Below are positions 37,030 to 51,784 of a stretch of 64,000 nt of DNA, piece by piece. Position 1 is the stretch's first letter, and every line of letters starts with the position of its first letter. The stretch lies in NCBI GenBank assembly GCA_024305405.1, contig JAKNDB010000068.1, forward strand, positions 7,121,501-7,185,500, given 5' to 3'. The notes under the pieces were generated by a model. That model did no database searches. It was not told the DNA's origin and saw only the letters and a list, made by a program, of their open reading frames with translations. Made by a program: the position numbers and the translations under genes. This stretch comes from Dirofilaria immitis. Its lineage: Eukaryota > Nematoda > Chromadorea > Rhabditida > Onchocercidae.

Positions 37030-40000
37030 TCAATCTTTTCAGCTAATGAAACAATTCAGAACTATTAGTAGGGAAAATAAATCTTTTAATTCATTGAAAA
37101 TTACGATCTCTTCATGCATTGAAATGTTTAGGTCAACTGCAGAAAATTCCTGATCTTAATAGCCAAGTAGAGGTTTAAGTACTCAATGGCTGATGACATC
37201 GTTTCTATGGAAAATTTATTGAGAAAAATAGAAAATATTATTAATATTAAAAAAACAAAATTCTGAAGACATATTTTTGTTTTACCCTAATCAATAATTT
37301 ATAATATTATTTGAATGTCAGAACTTAGTATTATTTTAGTATTGAGACAAAAAAGTATCTTTAAAATAGATGTATCGATTTCTTTAGGAACAAATTATTT
37401 CAGCAGATAGATTTTAATTATATTTCATTTTCAATATTCAAAAAAAAACGGAAATAAAGAAAGAAAGAGAGGAATTATATTTGTTTATAATTCATACGTT
37501 TAAATTAAATGAAAACTATTAATTTCCATTAGATTTTCTTTATCGATAAGAAAAATCCCTCAATTTAGAAGCAAAGATAATATTTTTTTTCAAATACCGA
37601 AAAATTATAGCACTGAATGTAAAAAAGAAGCAAAAGCTATCGAAAAAATTTTAATTTCTTTCAAAATTAAAATGAAATAGAGGGATTATTCTGATATTTC
37701 AAATATTTTGAATCAAAAAGTTAGGACAATTCTCGCGTATCAATTCAGATGCTTGAAAGTCAAACTTCCTTAAATAGAATATCTTAATTCATGCATTTTA
37801 CAATAATTAGCACAAAAACTCATTGATCTGAAAATACGAATTTCTTATATTAATTTTAAAAATAAAAGATTTTATTACATTTTTTAAAGAAACATTCTTT
37901 AAAGAAAACTACATGTTGATAAATAAGAAAGAATAACAAGAATTAATCATAATTGAAAAATTCAGTTATTTGAAATAGTCGATTAGCTTCTAGCTATGAA
38001 TGTTTAGATATATCCAATACAATAAATTAATTTTCTTTCTATTCATATTGCATAATGATACAACGATTGAAGTTTACAAAATTTCACCTTACTTCAGTCT
38101 TCCAATCCATCTTTCTTTTCAAAACTTTTTTCCTTTCTTTTCACAAGCATCGACTTTTACCGTTTGAGACACAGTGTTCAGAAGTTTGGAAATTATCTGT
38201 TGATGATTTTTGTCCTCAAATTACATAGCGAAATAGAAAAAGAATTAGCGAATGGGAGAAGGTCTTTGAGAAGAAAGTTGTTTTATTTTGCAAAATTATT
38301 AAAACTTCCTTAACAATTTATAACTGATAGCTGATGAATGTATTCTTCGATTCTATTCTCATTAATAATTTTTAAATTAAATGAAACTTTTCCAATAATA
38401 GCATTTTTTTATATAACATCGAGCGAATTAAAAATTTGTTACTCGAATTTTTCTTTTGATTTCAATGTTAGATAGATGCATGCGTCGATTCATAGTTCGT
38501 TATACGATGATTTTAATGTCAGTGATGATTTGATTTTGAATAGAACATTAAGGGAAAAAGTTTAATGGTGAAATGTGAACATTAGCTATTTGGATCTATC
38601 ATAAATGAGTTTTTTCGAGTTGTTTTTTTTACATCTATCAATCGGTAAATAAAAAGCAACAAATCTGTTTGAAATGTATAGCTTGTTCACAAAATATATT
38701 TAAAGTTTTCGCTATTTAAAATATTCACGAAAATAATTTCATTCACATCTGTTAAACATTATAAAAATAAATGAATAATCGAATTTTGGAGTCAAATTTT
38801 CATGACAAAATAAAAACAAAAAGAGAAAAAAATAGGAAAACTGCAATGAGAGAAGAAAGAAAACAAGATGATTCTTAATTAATGTCATAAATTTTCTAAC
38901 GAACGTTGTCCTTCCTTTTATCATTCAATTAAAATAAACTGAGAGAAGAAAGAAAAGAACAGAGATTTTGCATAAAGGGAATAGAGCAATTTTTTTAAAG
39001 AAATAATCTATCTGCTTAAGAAAAGAAAAATTTCATTGTTTTTAATTTGAAAAATTAATTGATAGCAACAAATAACCAAACATTTTAAGTTAAATAAAAC
39101 TTTGAAAACTTTCAAGCAATAAACGAATAGAAAAATGAGATAAAACATTTTTGAGAAGATTTGTGTCGAATAAGATATTCATCAGAAATAAAAAGAAAAT
39201 CTTCAAAATTTTTGCGATATCAAAATATTCCTAAGAAATATGAGCAAAGTTTTCAATCATACTTTGATTTTCACTTTATAAAAAAAATTGATAGCTGTAA
39301 TTCGAGTTGACTGGACGATAGATGAATTAAAAATGAAATGAACAAAATTAGAAAAGAAAAAAAATGAAGGACGATAATTTCTTAGAAAATAAATATTTAT
39401 TGAACAGATTCTCTACAGTTAATTATATCGTTAAATAATCAAAAGGAAAATATAACGAAAAATTTTGACTTCTTCACAACACGAAAGATAAAAAGAACAA
39501 CGTGTAAATAATAAAAAGTGAAAAATTTTATTACCAATTTAGTTCTGTTCATAAAATGCTTCATGTAGTTGCTATTTAAACTTAACCAAAAGAAATAAAA
39601 AGTAAGTTCAAACTGATGTGATCTTAATAAATTTTAAATTGCAACATAGGATTATCTGCGCTGCATAATAAAATATCATAATGAATCCCATCATTTGCAC
39701 CGTAAATTTAAAACAAGAGGTAAATGTCATTTCCTTGTATTTCATTTCTTCATACATTGTAGCTAAAAGAAAAGACAATAATTCATTAAAATTTTTTTAG
39801 TCTGCCAAAATGACCTTCCCATGAAAATGAAAGAAACATTGAGATAGGAGATAGGTTATTAAATGAACGAAGGAAATTCATTTTCTTTATCTTCTTCACA
39901 AACTTTTCTTAAATTTAGGGCAAAATTGTTCTTAAAAACTAGGTACTGGCAGGTGACGAACAATGGCAACATATTCAGGCTTATTACCATGTAAATATTT

Positions 40001-43000
40001 GAATTTTAGACAAATATCTAAAAATTTAACAAAAAACTGCGATGGATGATTAATAGAAACTATTTCCCAAATTCATTCCGGGCAAAAACTACGCTTTAAA
40101 ATTATCTCGAAATTTTTGAAATTTCTTTATTCAATGGCGCTAATTTTTTTATTTTCATCGCGCTATTATCCTAGCAGAATGAAGACGAGATTTCATGAAA
40201 ATTACTCAGAAAATAGTAATTAGATTATCATCAAAACAATATGTATCCAATTTATTGCAAAATGAACAACTCTTGGTTTAATTAATTTCCTTGGTTTTTA
40301 TTCATTGATTTTATTCGCTTAATTAAGGCTTAATTCGTTGTTTTTATTCGCTTAATTAAGGCTTCCGATCACTTAATCAGCTAATCTCTAGCAGTTTTAT
40401 AAAAATTATGCAATAGATGACAATATTTTATTATACTTTAACAACAGTACAGTACAGCTTAACTGATAAAGTTCTGATAATATAGATGAAATTGAATCTA
40501 AAGTAAACTAAGTTTAATCTGGTTTTTTAATTTATTGGATTCTCAGCAAAATGAAGCTGATAATTTATATTCACAGGAAGTTTATTTTTAGCAACCAATA
40601 AACGACTTTGAGAAGTAATTTAATTTCTTTTTGATAAGTTCATAATTCTTTCAAAAATTTCAAGCTCAAATACGCAGCATTACATGTTCTTCTTGTAAAA
40701 ATTCAACAAGGATCATTTCAATTTCTTATTTCGGATTAAACAATTTTTACAAAGAAGTATACATCAGTAATCTCAAAAATTATGAAAAATGACATTTGTT
40801 CTGTGATTTCCTTTTCTGCTCAATTTTTTTACTATGGCAAATAGTAAATGTCTCGTAGTAAGTAAGACATCTCGATTTCCCACCTGAACTTCTGATTTCT
40901 AAATAAGTTTCTTTATTTATAAAATTCCCTTTCTATCGATTATTTTTAGCGACTATTTTTATTTTAGAAAATCACTAAATTTTTATAACTTTCTATTCAC
41001 TTATGAATAGATCATTTAGTAGTGATACCGACTGATAAAATGAGTTATTTATTGAAGATAATTAATCTGCAACAATTCCATTCAATAATGTATTAAATTA
41101 AATTACTATCGCCTTCTTTCTCGATGCGTGTTTGCTAATGTTATGTTAAAAAATGTGCACAATATGTCAAAGACATGAACGGTTTTACTTATTGAATGAA
41201 ATACTGAAATTCTGAATAAAGAGAAGTAAAAGATGAAAAGAACCTTTCCATTTCCATGTACTTTATAATGTCCATTAGTCTAATGGACAATTACTGAAAA
41301 TAAAAAGAACTTAAAATGGAATTGGATTTGGGGAAAATTTAATCCTACGATCCCTAATCTTCTAAAAGAAAATATGTTAGCGTGAAATTTCCGACTTTCA
41401 ATGTTCAATCTCATTAGAAATGACTCATTGTTCAATGATAAAATATCACTTATATTCAAGCCTTCCATGACATTCTTAGAAAATGTGTGACAGATGACAA
41501 AGAATTTCTGAAAAGGGATTCTTTTTCGTAAAAAAGTGATTTAGTGTAAAATTCATTGAAGTTTTCATCAAGATAGACCTAGAATCCTGCTACCTAATAA
41601 TATTTGATCAAAATTTCGACCTTTCTCGCCAAGATGAAAAATTTATAGACGATTCATAAAAAATGTTTTTCTGCAAAATTAGATGAAGAAACTTAAAGCA
41701 AACCTATCGGCATAGTAATGAAAAATATTCTTTCTATGTATTACTATCTGTTGTCATATCTAAATAAAATCTGATTTCTGCAATAAAAACCTTTTAAAAC
41801 TTTAATAAGTTCTTGAAAAGTGGTAGCTTTTGAATATATGAATATTATCAGACTTATTGAATTTAGAAGTTAAAAAGAAAAGTGTGAGAAATATTTGACA
41901 TTTTATTTGTCACATAGTTATAACTGATAAAATCCTTCTGCCCATAAAGGCATTTGCTAAAAAAGTAATTACTAATAATAGTGAAAAAGGAAAAAATTCG
42001 AATCTAACAGCATCTGAAGATTTGAAATCAGAATATGTTGGCAAAAAAATCAGAAGAAAAGTTAAAATTCGATTGAAATTAAAGAAGCATTTTAAAATGT
42101 TCAAAAAATAAAGTACTTAGAATAGATGAAAATAAGAACTGTCGCAAATAATTCGTTGGTCATTTCATTAATATGATTTCTTTCTAATTATGATGAAACT
42201 AAACTACAACAGAAGTTACAATATTACAGCACATTTGAATATCAAATTGAGATTGGATTATTTAGACAAACAAAAAAATTTTAAATTAATGATACTTAGA
42301 TGTTCATTAAAAGAATGTGGAGTCACTATGCTTAAAAAGCTAAAGAATATGCAGTAATAGGTGACAAAAACTAGATTGGAATTAAAAATAAAATGAAGTT
42401 TTAATTTCTTACAAAAGTGATATACTGTGTCTCATTTCAAGTGAAAGTGTTGTATTTCAATGACACATTAGGTAGAGCAAACTTGTCATATTTTGTGTAT
42501 AACGAGAAATCAAAAGCTTATATGTCTAAAGGTTTGTGTATTGATAAAAAAGTTTATCCTTAAATTTAAAAACACGTCATTATTTAACTTCTGATGATGT
42601 ATTTCGAAACATATATCAATAGTTTTATTTAGATAGTCTATCAAGTTTCGTTTGTTCAACAATGTGGAGGAATGCAATAATAATCATAAAATTTAATTAT
42701 ATTCTAAACAAATAACAAAAAAGTATTCTATTAGCTGGGGTTTTGATAACATCGATATTATCACTATAGCGGAAACCATAATTTCGCAGACGTACTATAT
42801 TCTGCATAAACCAATTGGCAATAATAATAATCTATCAAATTTTAATATTAATTCATTAATAGTAAATGAATGCAGCAGTAGGAGATGAAATATTTTAGAC
42901 TGAGCAATATTACTCCGATAACTTTGAATTAGTGGAAGAAGAAAAGAACGATTTATTATGCTGTTAATACTCAGAACGCATAAAAATAACTAATAAAAAA

Positions 43001-46000
43001 TGCTTCAGTTTCTCCTCATTAATCTGTACTCGTCAAAGAGAAATAAAATAATTCTGAACAAGATTTTATGATATTTTAATATTTCATAGTGATATAAATG
43101 AAATACTCATGAGTGGAAAATTTGTATTTTGCAAGAATTGATAAGAGATTTTTTATTATATTTTTGCAAGAATTACAGAATGTCTGCAACAAGAAAAGGG
43201 CGCTGTTTATCATGCAAAACAGTTCAACGCGATTCTCATAAAATATTTAAATTTTAAAAAGTTTTCATTTAACTTCAAGAGAGATGACCAAAAACGATCT
43301 CAATTCGTTTAATCACCACTTTTATTTTTTTTTAAATATTATTTCGAAGTAAAAATGGAAAGTTAAAGCCGAATATGACACAAATAATTTCGTGAAATAT
43401 TACCAAAAATCGTTTTCTAAACTCTAATGAAATATAATCAGTACATTGCTATACTAAACATTTATTAAAATTTAATTACTGTAAGTTAATTCTAACGACC
43501 TAATTTCGTATCTAAATCGCTATTAGACGCATGAAGGGTGGTGAATTAAACTATATGAAAAGCTATCATTTGATGCTTAATACAAGTATTGACAATGATA
43601 CGATAACAACGAGAATTTCGAGTTTACGCAGCTGTCATGGATGACAGTTATAATCGCAGCATAATTATAATCATAAATCATGAATATGCAGCAGCAATTC
43701 AGATGCTGGATAGGAAGGTAGCACATCCGAGGATTATTGATGCCGAGGCATAAGATCTTCTTGAAAAGTATTCTGCATTGGAAATTTTTAAATTCTTTTT
43801 ACAAATTTTTAATTGTCTGAAAAAATACTTCCTAATAAATTGTAACATTGATTATTTCTCGATTAACCAAATAATGTGTGAAATTCGATAGATAATGACG
43901 ATTAATAGATCGATCAGTTATAGATCAGAGCACTCTATCTTATCATCAATCAGATATAATTAAAAAAATTTATTTTAATGTTTTCATAAGAAGGAACATT
44001 CGTTTTTTTGAAATTAAAGAAATGCATGTCTAATGAATTAATTGTAAATTCGGTGAAATTAGCTGAAAAAATGGAATTGAAGAAAAATCTCTAATACTGA
44101 AGTGATAAAACTGGCAGAAAAGTTTCTATTCAATAATTCTAATTTTTTCTAAGATTCGCTTAACTTTTTATTACAAGTTCAGATAAACAAATTATTTTTA
44201 ATTGATACAATGTATAGAATGGATGGCAATAAAAGATCTATTAGGGATATCTTTTAAAAAGTTCCGTAGTGAGAAGCTTCTGAATGTAACGTGAAGTAAA
44301 TTGTTTAATAAAGCTTTAAATAAAATGGTGCAAGGATAAAGTCCCGTAATTTTTCTTTTTCAGGTAATCACATTACATACATTGAAAGTAGTGCGAAGCA
44401 TGAATTTGAAGTTATTTTGGAATGATGATTTCATTTTTGTATTCATGTTTCACACTTCAGGTCAATGGAAATCCTATTAAAACGTTTTCAACTGATAACC
44501 CTAAAAAACCGATACTTCGGTATTATTAAGAATCATTTAATGATTTCTAAACAATAATATTACTTCGGACAACTAATTCCTTTTAATCTTCTATTTTATT
44601 AAAAAATATTTAGATGAACAAACGAAGCATCTATTTATTAAATATCTGCATTTTATCTCGTCAAAAATAATTTATCAATTAATTCTAATTCATTAGTTTA
44701 ATTTTGTATTTTGAGAGTTTCTTGAAGTAGTAGAGGTTTATGCATAAGAAATTTAAAAGCAGTCAGTGAAAATTTGAAATATATAGGTGCATCCCATAGA
44801 TATGAATAAATAAAAGGATAAAAATAAATCTTAGATCGATAAGTCTCTCTACCTCTAGCATGGAATATTTTTAGCATATTTTATATTTTGGCATATTTTA
44901 AATTTCATTCATTATTTCGCAAATGATTAATTTGATAATAAGAAAAGAAAATTGTTAATGAAAGAGATTAAGATCTTATTATACTTAACCAATATAACAC
45001 AAGAATTGCGATAAACAAAGCAACTAAAAAGATGTATAATGTAGTAAAGTGCTGTCTTGATAAATATAGCTCGATGAAAATAAATATATACTTTTTTTTC
45101 TAAACATTGAATTTCTTTCTTTCTTTGCATTATTTTAACTTTTTACTCTATCTAGCCAATATGCATTAACAAAATGATAGTTTAATTTTTTTAACAGAGA
45201 ATTATTTCTATAAACATAACCAGAAATCATTTTCTTCCCATTAAAATTTTCATTTTCCAATAAAATTTTAACAATGAAAATTAAAAAGAAAATCACTGAG
45301 AATGACTTTTCACCCAATTAGACGAAAAACAAATAAGAATATTTCTAAGTTTTTAAAATTAGTTTTCTTATCAATTAGACGTCATCAAGAAAAAGATAAA
45401 GGAAGAAATGAGTTATCAGCAATGATGCGTAAGACATTGTTAATTTATTTCAATGAATAGCACATTTATTTTTGCAATTAATTTGAAATGAAATGAACGG
45501 ACAAAACAGATGGCGATGAAGGAGGCAGTTCGAATAACTTACTGTACACATTATCATCGCAAAATATTCGTACTTTTTCTAGCCTTCCCTTCATTTCTCA
45601 AGGACTTCCATCAAATTGATTCAAATTTCAAAATGCATCAAGGTCGATGGGAATTTGATAGTGTCGTCTGATCGATAAGTGTTCAATATTGTAAGCTATG
45701 TTAAAAATGAATAAGTACAGTGTTAGGCGAGTTTCTCCAAAAATTTTTTTAATATTCTAAAATTCTTTAAGGAAATCCTTTACAAATTTATTAAAAATTT
45801 CGTGGAGGAAAAGTTTTTAAAAATGCTTCTTTTTCAAATAGGTCGAAATCTGAAATACTTTTGAATTAAATTTGGGAAAGAGAATCATAAAATGTGAATA
45901 AATATTTTAAACATCCAATCAAGTCGTTTTAAATAATAACGGAGCGAAATGGTTATCAGTATAATTTTGATTGACCTTATCTTCACTTTTCACTCTTTGC

Positions 46001-49000
46001 TAGATATGATTACATCCTGACAACTTTCAGAAATCTCAGAACTTTTTTGAACGGAATTTTTATTTATAATTTTTATTGATTTATGTGAAAATATCTCTTT
46101 ATAAAATCTTCAAAATTTATGCTAGAAAACATTAAAGATAGAAGATTTTTAAAAATACCAACAGAGAATGAATATTTTATCCATACAGAATTCTTTGCGA
46201 ACTGAATTAATTCGGTTGAGACTTACAACTTCATAAGAATCTAAAAATAAGTTCGTACAAAGATTAGTGCTATCAAGAGGACGTCACATTTCTAAAAGTT
46301 CAATAAATTCTGTATATGAAATAGCGAAGGAATATTGAAAAGTTAAAATACGATGCAATCTAACGTTTTCACTCAAATTCGACCATATTTTCCTGATGGA
46401 AGAGATTATTTTGTTTTCTTCAATAAAAATATAGTTCAAGACATTTAGTCGCTTATCCTGTCTATAATCAATCCTTATCAATTTGTTGTTATAAAGGAGT
46501 AAATTGTCAGTATAACTCTTCTAGTAAGTGAGCAGAAAGAATGTCATACAATGTAAGAGTAAAATAATTATTATAATTTATACAAGATATATATGCTCCA
46601 TTTTAATTTCTTTCCAACTCTTTAATTTAATTTTAATTAATTTCCATATAGACAATAATAAGAAGCGATGGTTAGTTATTTCGAGGATGTGTACTTGGAT
46701 AGATGAAGTAGCTCGATAATTTATTCGATGCGATCTTACTGATACTACTCTATTATCCCACTTACGAATTTAGTTATTTTCAGAGTTTCCAATTTAATAA
46801 TTCTTTTAAAATTCTAATAAGTTTTGAATTGGGCAATAATATTTTGACTCTTAACTTTTATATGGTGCAGTTGAAAAATCAGTCTGTTCTTGTTTTTTTA
46901 AGATAAGATTTGTCTTCCTTTTGCATACCATTATTATCTTATAATATCGTAAACCTAATACTAAAATAATTGTAACTTTTTGTTGATACTTTCATTTTAG
47001 ATTATATTATCGATTAGCATCATATGCGCTAATATTCAAAGATATGATAATTTATGGTATCAAAAGTTTTGAGCTCGAAGTTCCGCTGATCATCTATGAT
47101 TTCCTATTTTTACATATTAAATAATTTTGCTAATATTATCGTAATTCTATCAATAAGTCATGTAAAAAAAAATGACCCGTAATACTTGCTTTTAAAGATT
47201 CCATAATCAGAACAATTCCAGTTCCCTTTTCAGTCTTCTCAGTTTCAATTCTCTTCAAATTTTCTATTGCATAATATGCTCTAAATGTTTATGTAAATGT
47301 CACTTTTTATGTAATCGTCAAATTTTTGACCAAGCAAAGTTGGAAAATAGCAAATGTAAAATTTTAAACGATTTTAAGTATTCGCTACAAAAATATTTAG
47401 ATATAAACGAGGTTTTCAAATGAAGATATCTAGAGATTATTAGTTACAAGGTAAATATTGAGGATATAGTAGAAGCATTCAGTATTATTAATAACGGATA
47501 TTATTAAAATTACCAAAATGCAGTATTTAGTTTTCATATTTTTGATGTCATTCTGCTGAATGAGTAAAGCCTTATAGGAAAATTTTGTTGCTGTTATCGA
47601 AAATAATCATTCAAAAACTGTTTCTATAAATTATTAGTCACTGAAATATGAGAGATTCAGTAAAATAACGCCAATAAGAAAATAAAGAGAAGAAAAATGT
47701 TGAAATTTTAAATCCATTAAAATTATTATTCATAAAATTTCTTTGTTTGTCGATTTCAAACAAGCATATTAAAGTGTAAAAACAAAACTAACATAATCTG
47801 GCTCGGTTCTACATATTCTTTCAGCATGATTGATGCATAAAATTTCAATGATACCGTCCCTTTTATTCCAAAATTATTCTGAAATGATATATTTAAGTTA
47901 TTTGAAGCTTTTAAATTGCAGAAGCTATAAATATTGGTAAAGATAATTTCAATTAATTCAAAATCCAATTTCTTTTTTTTCATTTCGAAATCTCAGAATT
48001 TCTATTTAAATTAATTAATGTATTTAGATTTAATAAGAATAATCAACATGAACAATGACTTATTTTCAGACTAGTATTAATGAGTAATACATAAATAGCT
48101 CGTATTTGCATATTTGTAAACAATTTTGTTTGCAACGTTGACAGTCGTAAAATTTTTGATTAAATTCAAGTGAATTTCCACAAATTTTTATTAAATTTCT
48201 CATTTTTTTGTCATATTCCTTTTCATAAACCTTTTATTAAGAAATAATACATTTTTTAATTGATTAATAATTTTAATTGATTAGAACTTTTAAAATTGCA
48301 GATAAAAGCGATTATAATGTACGTAGTGTGTTTTCTCTCTCTTTATCGTCCTTTCTATCAGTAAATTGAATTAACTTAAATGATGAATAACCCATAAAAA
48401 TGTAAAAAATGATAAATTATTGAAAAATTAATGATAAGCATTATCTAATAATATATCTAATAATTGGTGCACGATATGCAATTGTGACTTGCAAAAGTTA
48501 TGAAATAAGAAGATCGTTTGAAATTGCGATTCTGTTTTTATGTGTAATTACAGAGCGAAGAAGAGAGGCGATCTATTGCAAAGAATAAAAGGTAATAAAT
48601 TTATGGCTATTATTATTAAAGGACATCAGAAAATTTTTAATGATTAAATAAGATGGAAAGAAATAATTGAACGACATGTTTGATCCTTTAGTAAATGAAC
48701 AACACAGCCCATCCATCATTTTGCAACTTCTTCTTAAAAAGCAAGTAGTTTTAATCGAAATGCAACATCGAGCAATCGCTAAGTTTGTTTCAATCTTTTC
48801 AACCTTCTTTTCAAAACAAATAATATAAAATTCTAAATGACTTATATATACAATTTATATATACATTCTTTAAAACGGATGCTTTTCTATTTTTTACTAA
48901 TTAGATAATAATCGAGAAATTAAAATAAGAAGATTGGGAAATTCAAAAATTTTAGGTTCACCGATGAATATTTAGTATTTCAAGAATAGATAGTAAAGTA

Positions 49001-51320
49001 ATTGTCGAGCAATATAATTTACAAAAGTAAGGGATGGGATAACATAGTATTATAGTCCGGCTTAATTTGAGGTAGAATTGAATTTAGCCTATTCTGTAGA
49101 CCTTTCGTTGCAGACTATCGTTCTCCCACGAAGATAATTTAAACAACCATCAATACATGCCATGCAGATCTGTCATTTAGGATGTCATTAAATCAATTTA
49201 CTTCTTGTGCTACTTCTGCGTATTTGTCATATATTTCATAACATAATCGTATTCTTGCAAAACGTTAATATCATATATATATATATATATATATATGATA
49301 TCTCTTATGAGTATGATATGATATTTCTTACGGGCTATGTATTGATTTTTATTTGGAAGGTTGTCAGATTTCTCAGTTGATATTTCATTCATATTTATCA
49401 TAATAAACATTAATTTTTGCTGGACAGTGCTTTAACATACTATCTAAAACTATAGAAATCTCAAGAACTTTTAACACCGAACAAAGAATATGTTAAATAT
49501 GATGACAGTCTTTTTAACTACTAAATTTTATTATTCTTCATCAAATGATAGCTGGTGCATTGCTAATATACACAAAGTATTCATAAACACTTTATCACTT
49601 TGTTTACTTAATGACTTATGCTTAACACAGCAGTGAGAATCATCCTTTCAAAATCAGAAAGATCTAAATAATTAATAAATGATACAGTAGATTTAATCAT
49701 CAAAAATGAGAACTTTAAGAGATTTTATTATCTGACCAGTAATTCAATGTAATCAAGGATCAAATTTATCAAATGCTCAAATTCCTCAAATTTAGTTGCT
49801 TGAATAGATATTATATCCAAGGCTATTAATTCAGCTTTGATAACTCAAACAAAACAGAAAAAAATATGGTAGGTATAGCATAATTGCAAAATCCTTAGCT
49901 TCAAGTAGTATCTCAAAAGGAAATATCAAAAATTCCGTTAAGCAGAATTTTTGTTTTAATTTTGTTTTTATTGATTCTGTTTAAGTGACGAAGTATCTAT
50001 CAGTAATTTGATATTATTTATTTTCTTGATGCAGTAATGTATTGGGTGAACAATAAATTCTGTTTATTATTAGCTACAATTAAGAAAGGCTTTCCATTAT
50101 ATACCCAAGAGTTATCAAATTTATGAAACAATTCAACAATTTAAACTTGCTAATCTGAAAGACTTATATTCAAAAGATTGAAAAACTAATTGCTGAAAGC
50201 ATTAGGAAGCAAATCCATGGGTATGAACGAAGTCGAAAAATTTTACGCTTCTCAGTAAATAAACAAAAATTAGAACACAAGTCTGTGAACGGGTAACCCA
50301 TCAAAAGTGAAGCACTGTTTAGTTAAGTTTAATTACGACTTCATGTACTAAAGGAAATCTGAACAAGGAATCGCATAACTGCGACGAAAAGTTTATATGA
50401 AATTTATCAAAAATGCTGAGTTAGTTATTTATGTTTATTAATTAATAATCAAAGATGTTATCTTTGCCAGCAGATCATTCTAAAATACAAAGGGTAATAT
50501 GATTCTGTTAGATATTTTTGCAAAGGAATCCATAATAAGATAAGTATCGCTTTAAAAAATCACCGAAATTAAAACAATAAAGTCTTATAAAATCTAAAAA
50601 TATATAGATTAAGTGAAAAAGACATAGAAAACGCAGCTGTGATAGCCTAATTTTCTATTTGAAAAGTTTTCGAGATTTCGAATTTCACAATATTCCCAAA
50701 ATAATTTTTCAAAAGCATTACTGAAATCATTTTTATATAATAATGGGAATATATTTAGGACTCTTACTGGGACAGATCTGATAATTCTAAGATGAAAATT
50801 TATAAAATTAAAGATGAGAAATCAACCGCAAAATCTATTTTTAAATATTATATATTCTCTTCTCGTGTCGCCATATTTAGGTTTCATTCAAAATAATCTT
50901 TTATCGAAAGGATCAGTCGGATAAATCTCTCTATTAACAAGTTGCTAGTCGCCTAAAAATTTCATTGAAAACACAGAGGATTCTATTTATAAGATCCAAT
51001 TCTATGCATAGTGAATATGCATGATTAACAGATGACAAATACAGTAACCGTAGTTTAGTTTTAAAAACTCAAAAATTTAAACTTTTAAGCCAATTCTTGT
51101 ACCACCAAATCATAAATGCATTGGTGAATTTAGTATTTTTGAAAGGATTAAATTATATCAAAATATTAGAGATGATCGATTTATATTATAAACTTTTTAT
51201 GACAAACTTAACAGCATAGTTTGCGAATTATGCATGCAAAATAAGTTAGTTATTGAAATGAGTGACATATCCCTTTTGCTGAAGTGATGATCAGCGCAAA
51301 ATTTGATTCCAATAGTTTAT
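37030..51320. other. Gene-poor AT-rich region
   Basis: About 14 kb in which I see no supportable exon on either strand. The open frames here are short and AT-driven in composition, without domain-like motifs. A 32-bp direct duplication containing TTTATTCGCTTAATTAAGGC lies at 40310-40364, and a short TA run at about 49273-49296. It could hold introns, regulatory DNA or fast-evolving genes that cannot be recognised by eye. Confidence 0.4.
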
Positions 51321-51323
51321 TTA

Positions 51324-51784
<461 letters not shown>

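Noticed and set aside
43620..43754. Plus-strand frame reading YAAVMDDSYNRS and HEYAAAIQMLDRK
   Set aside because: Composition looks somewhat protein-like, but there is no supporting neighbour exon, splice site or family match, and a short palindrome there explains part of the pattern.
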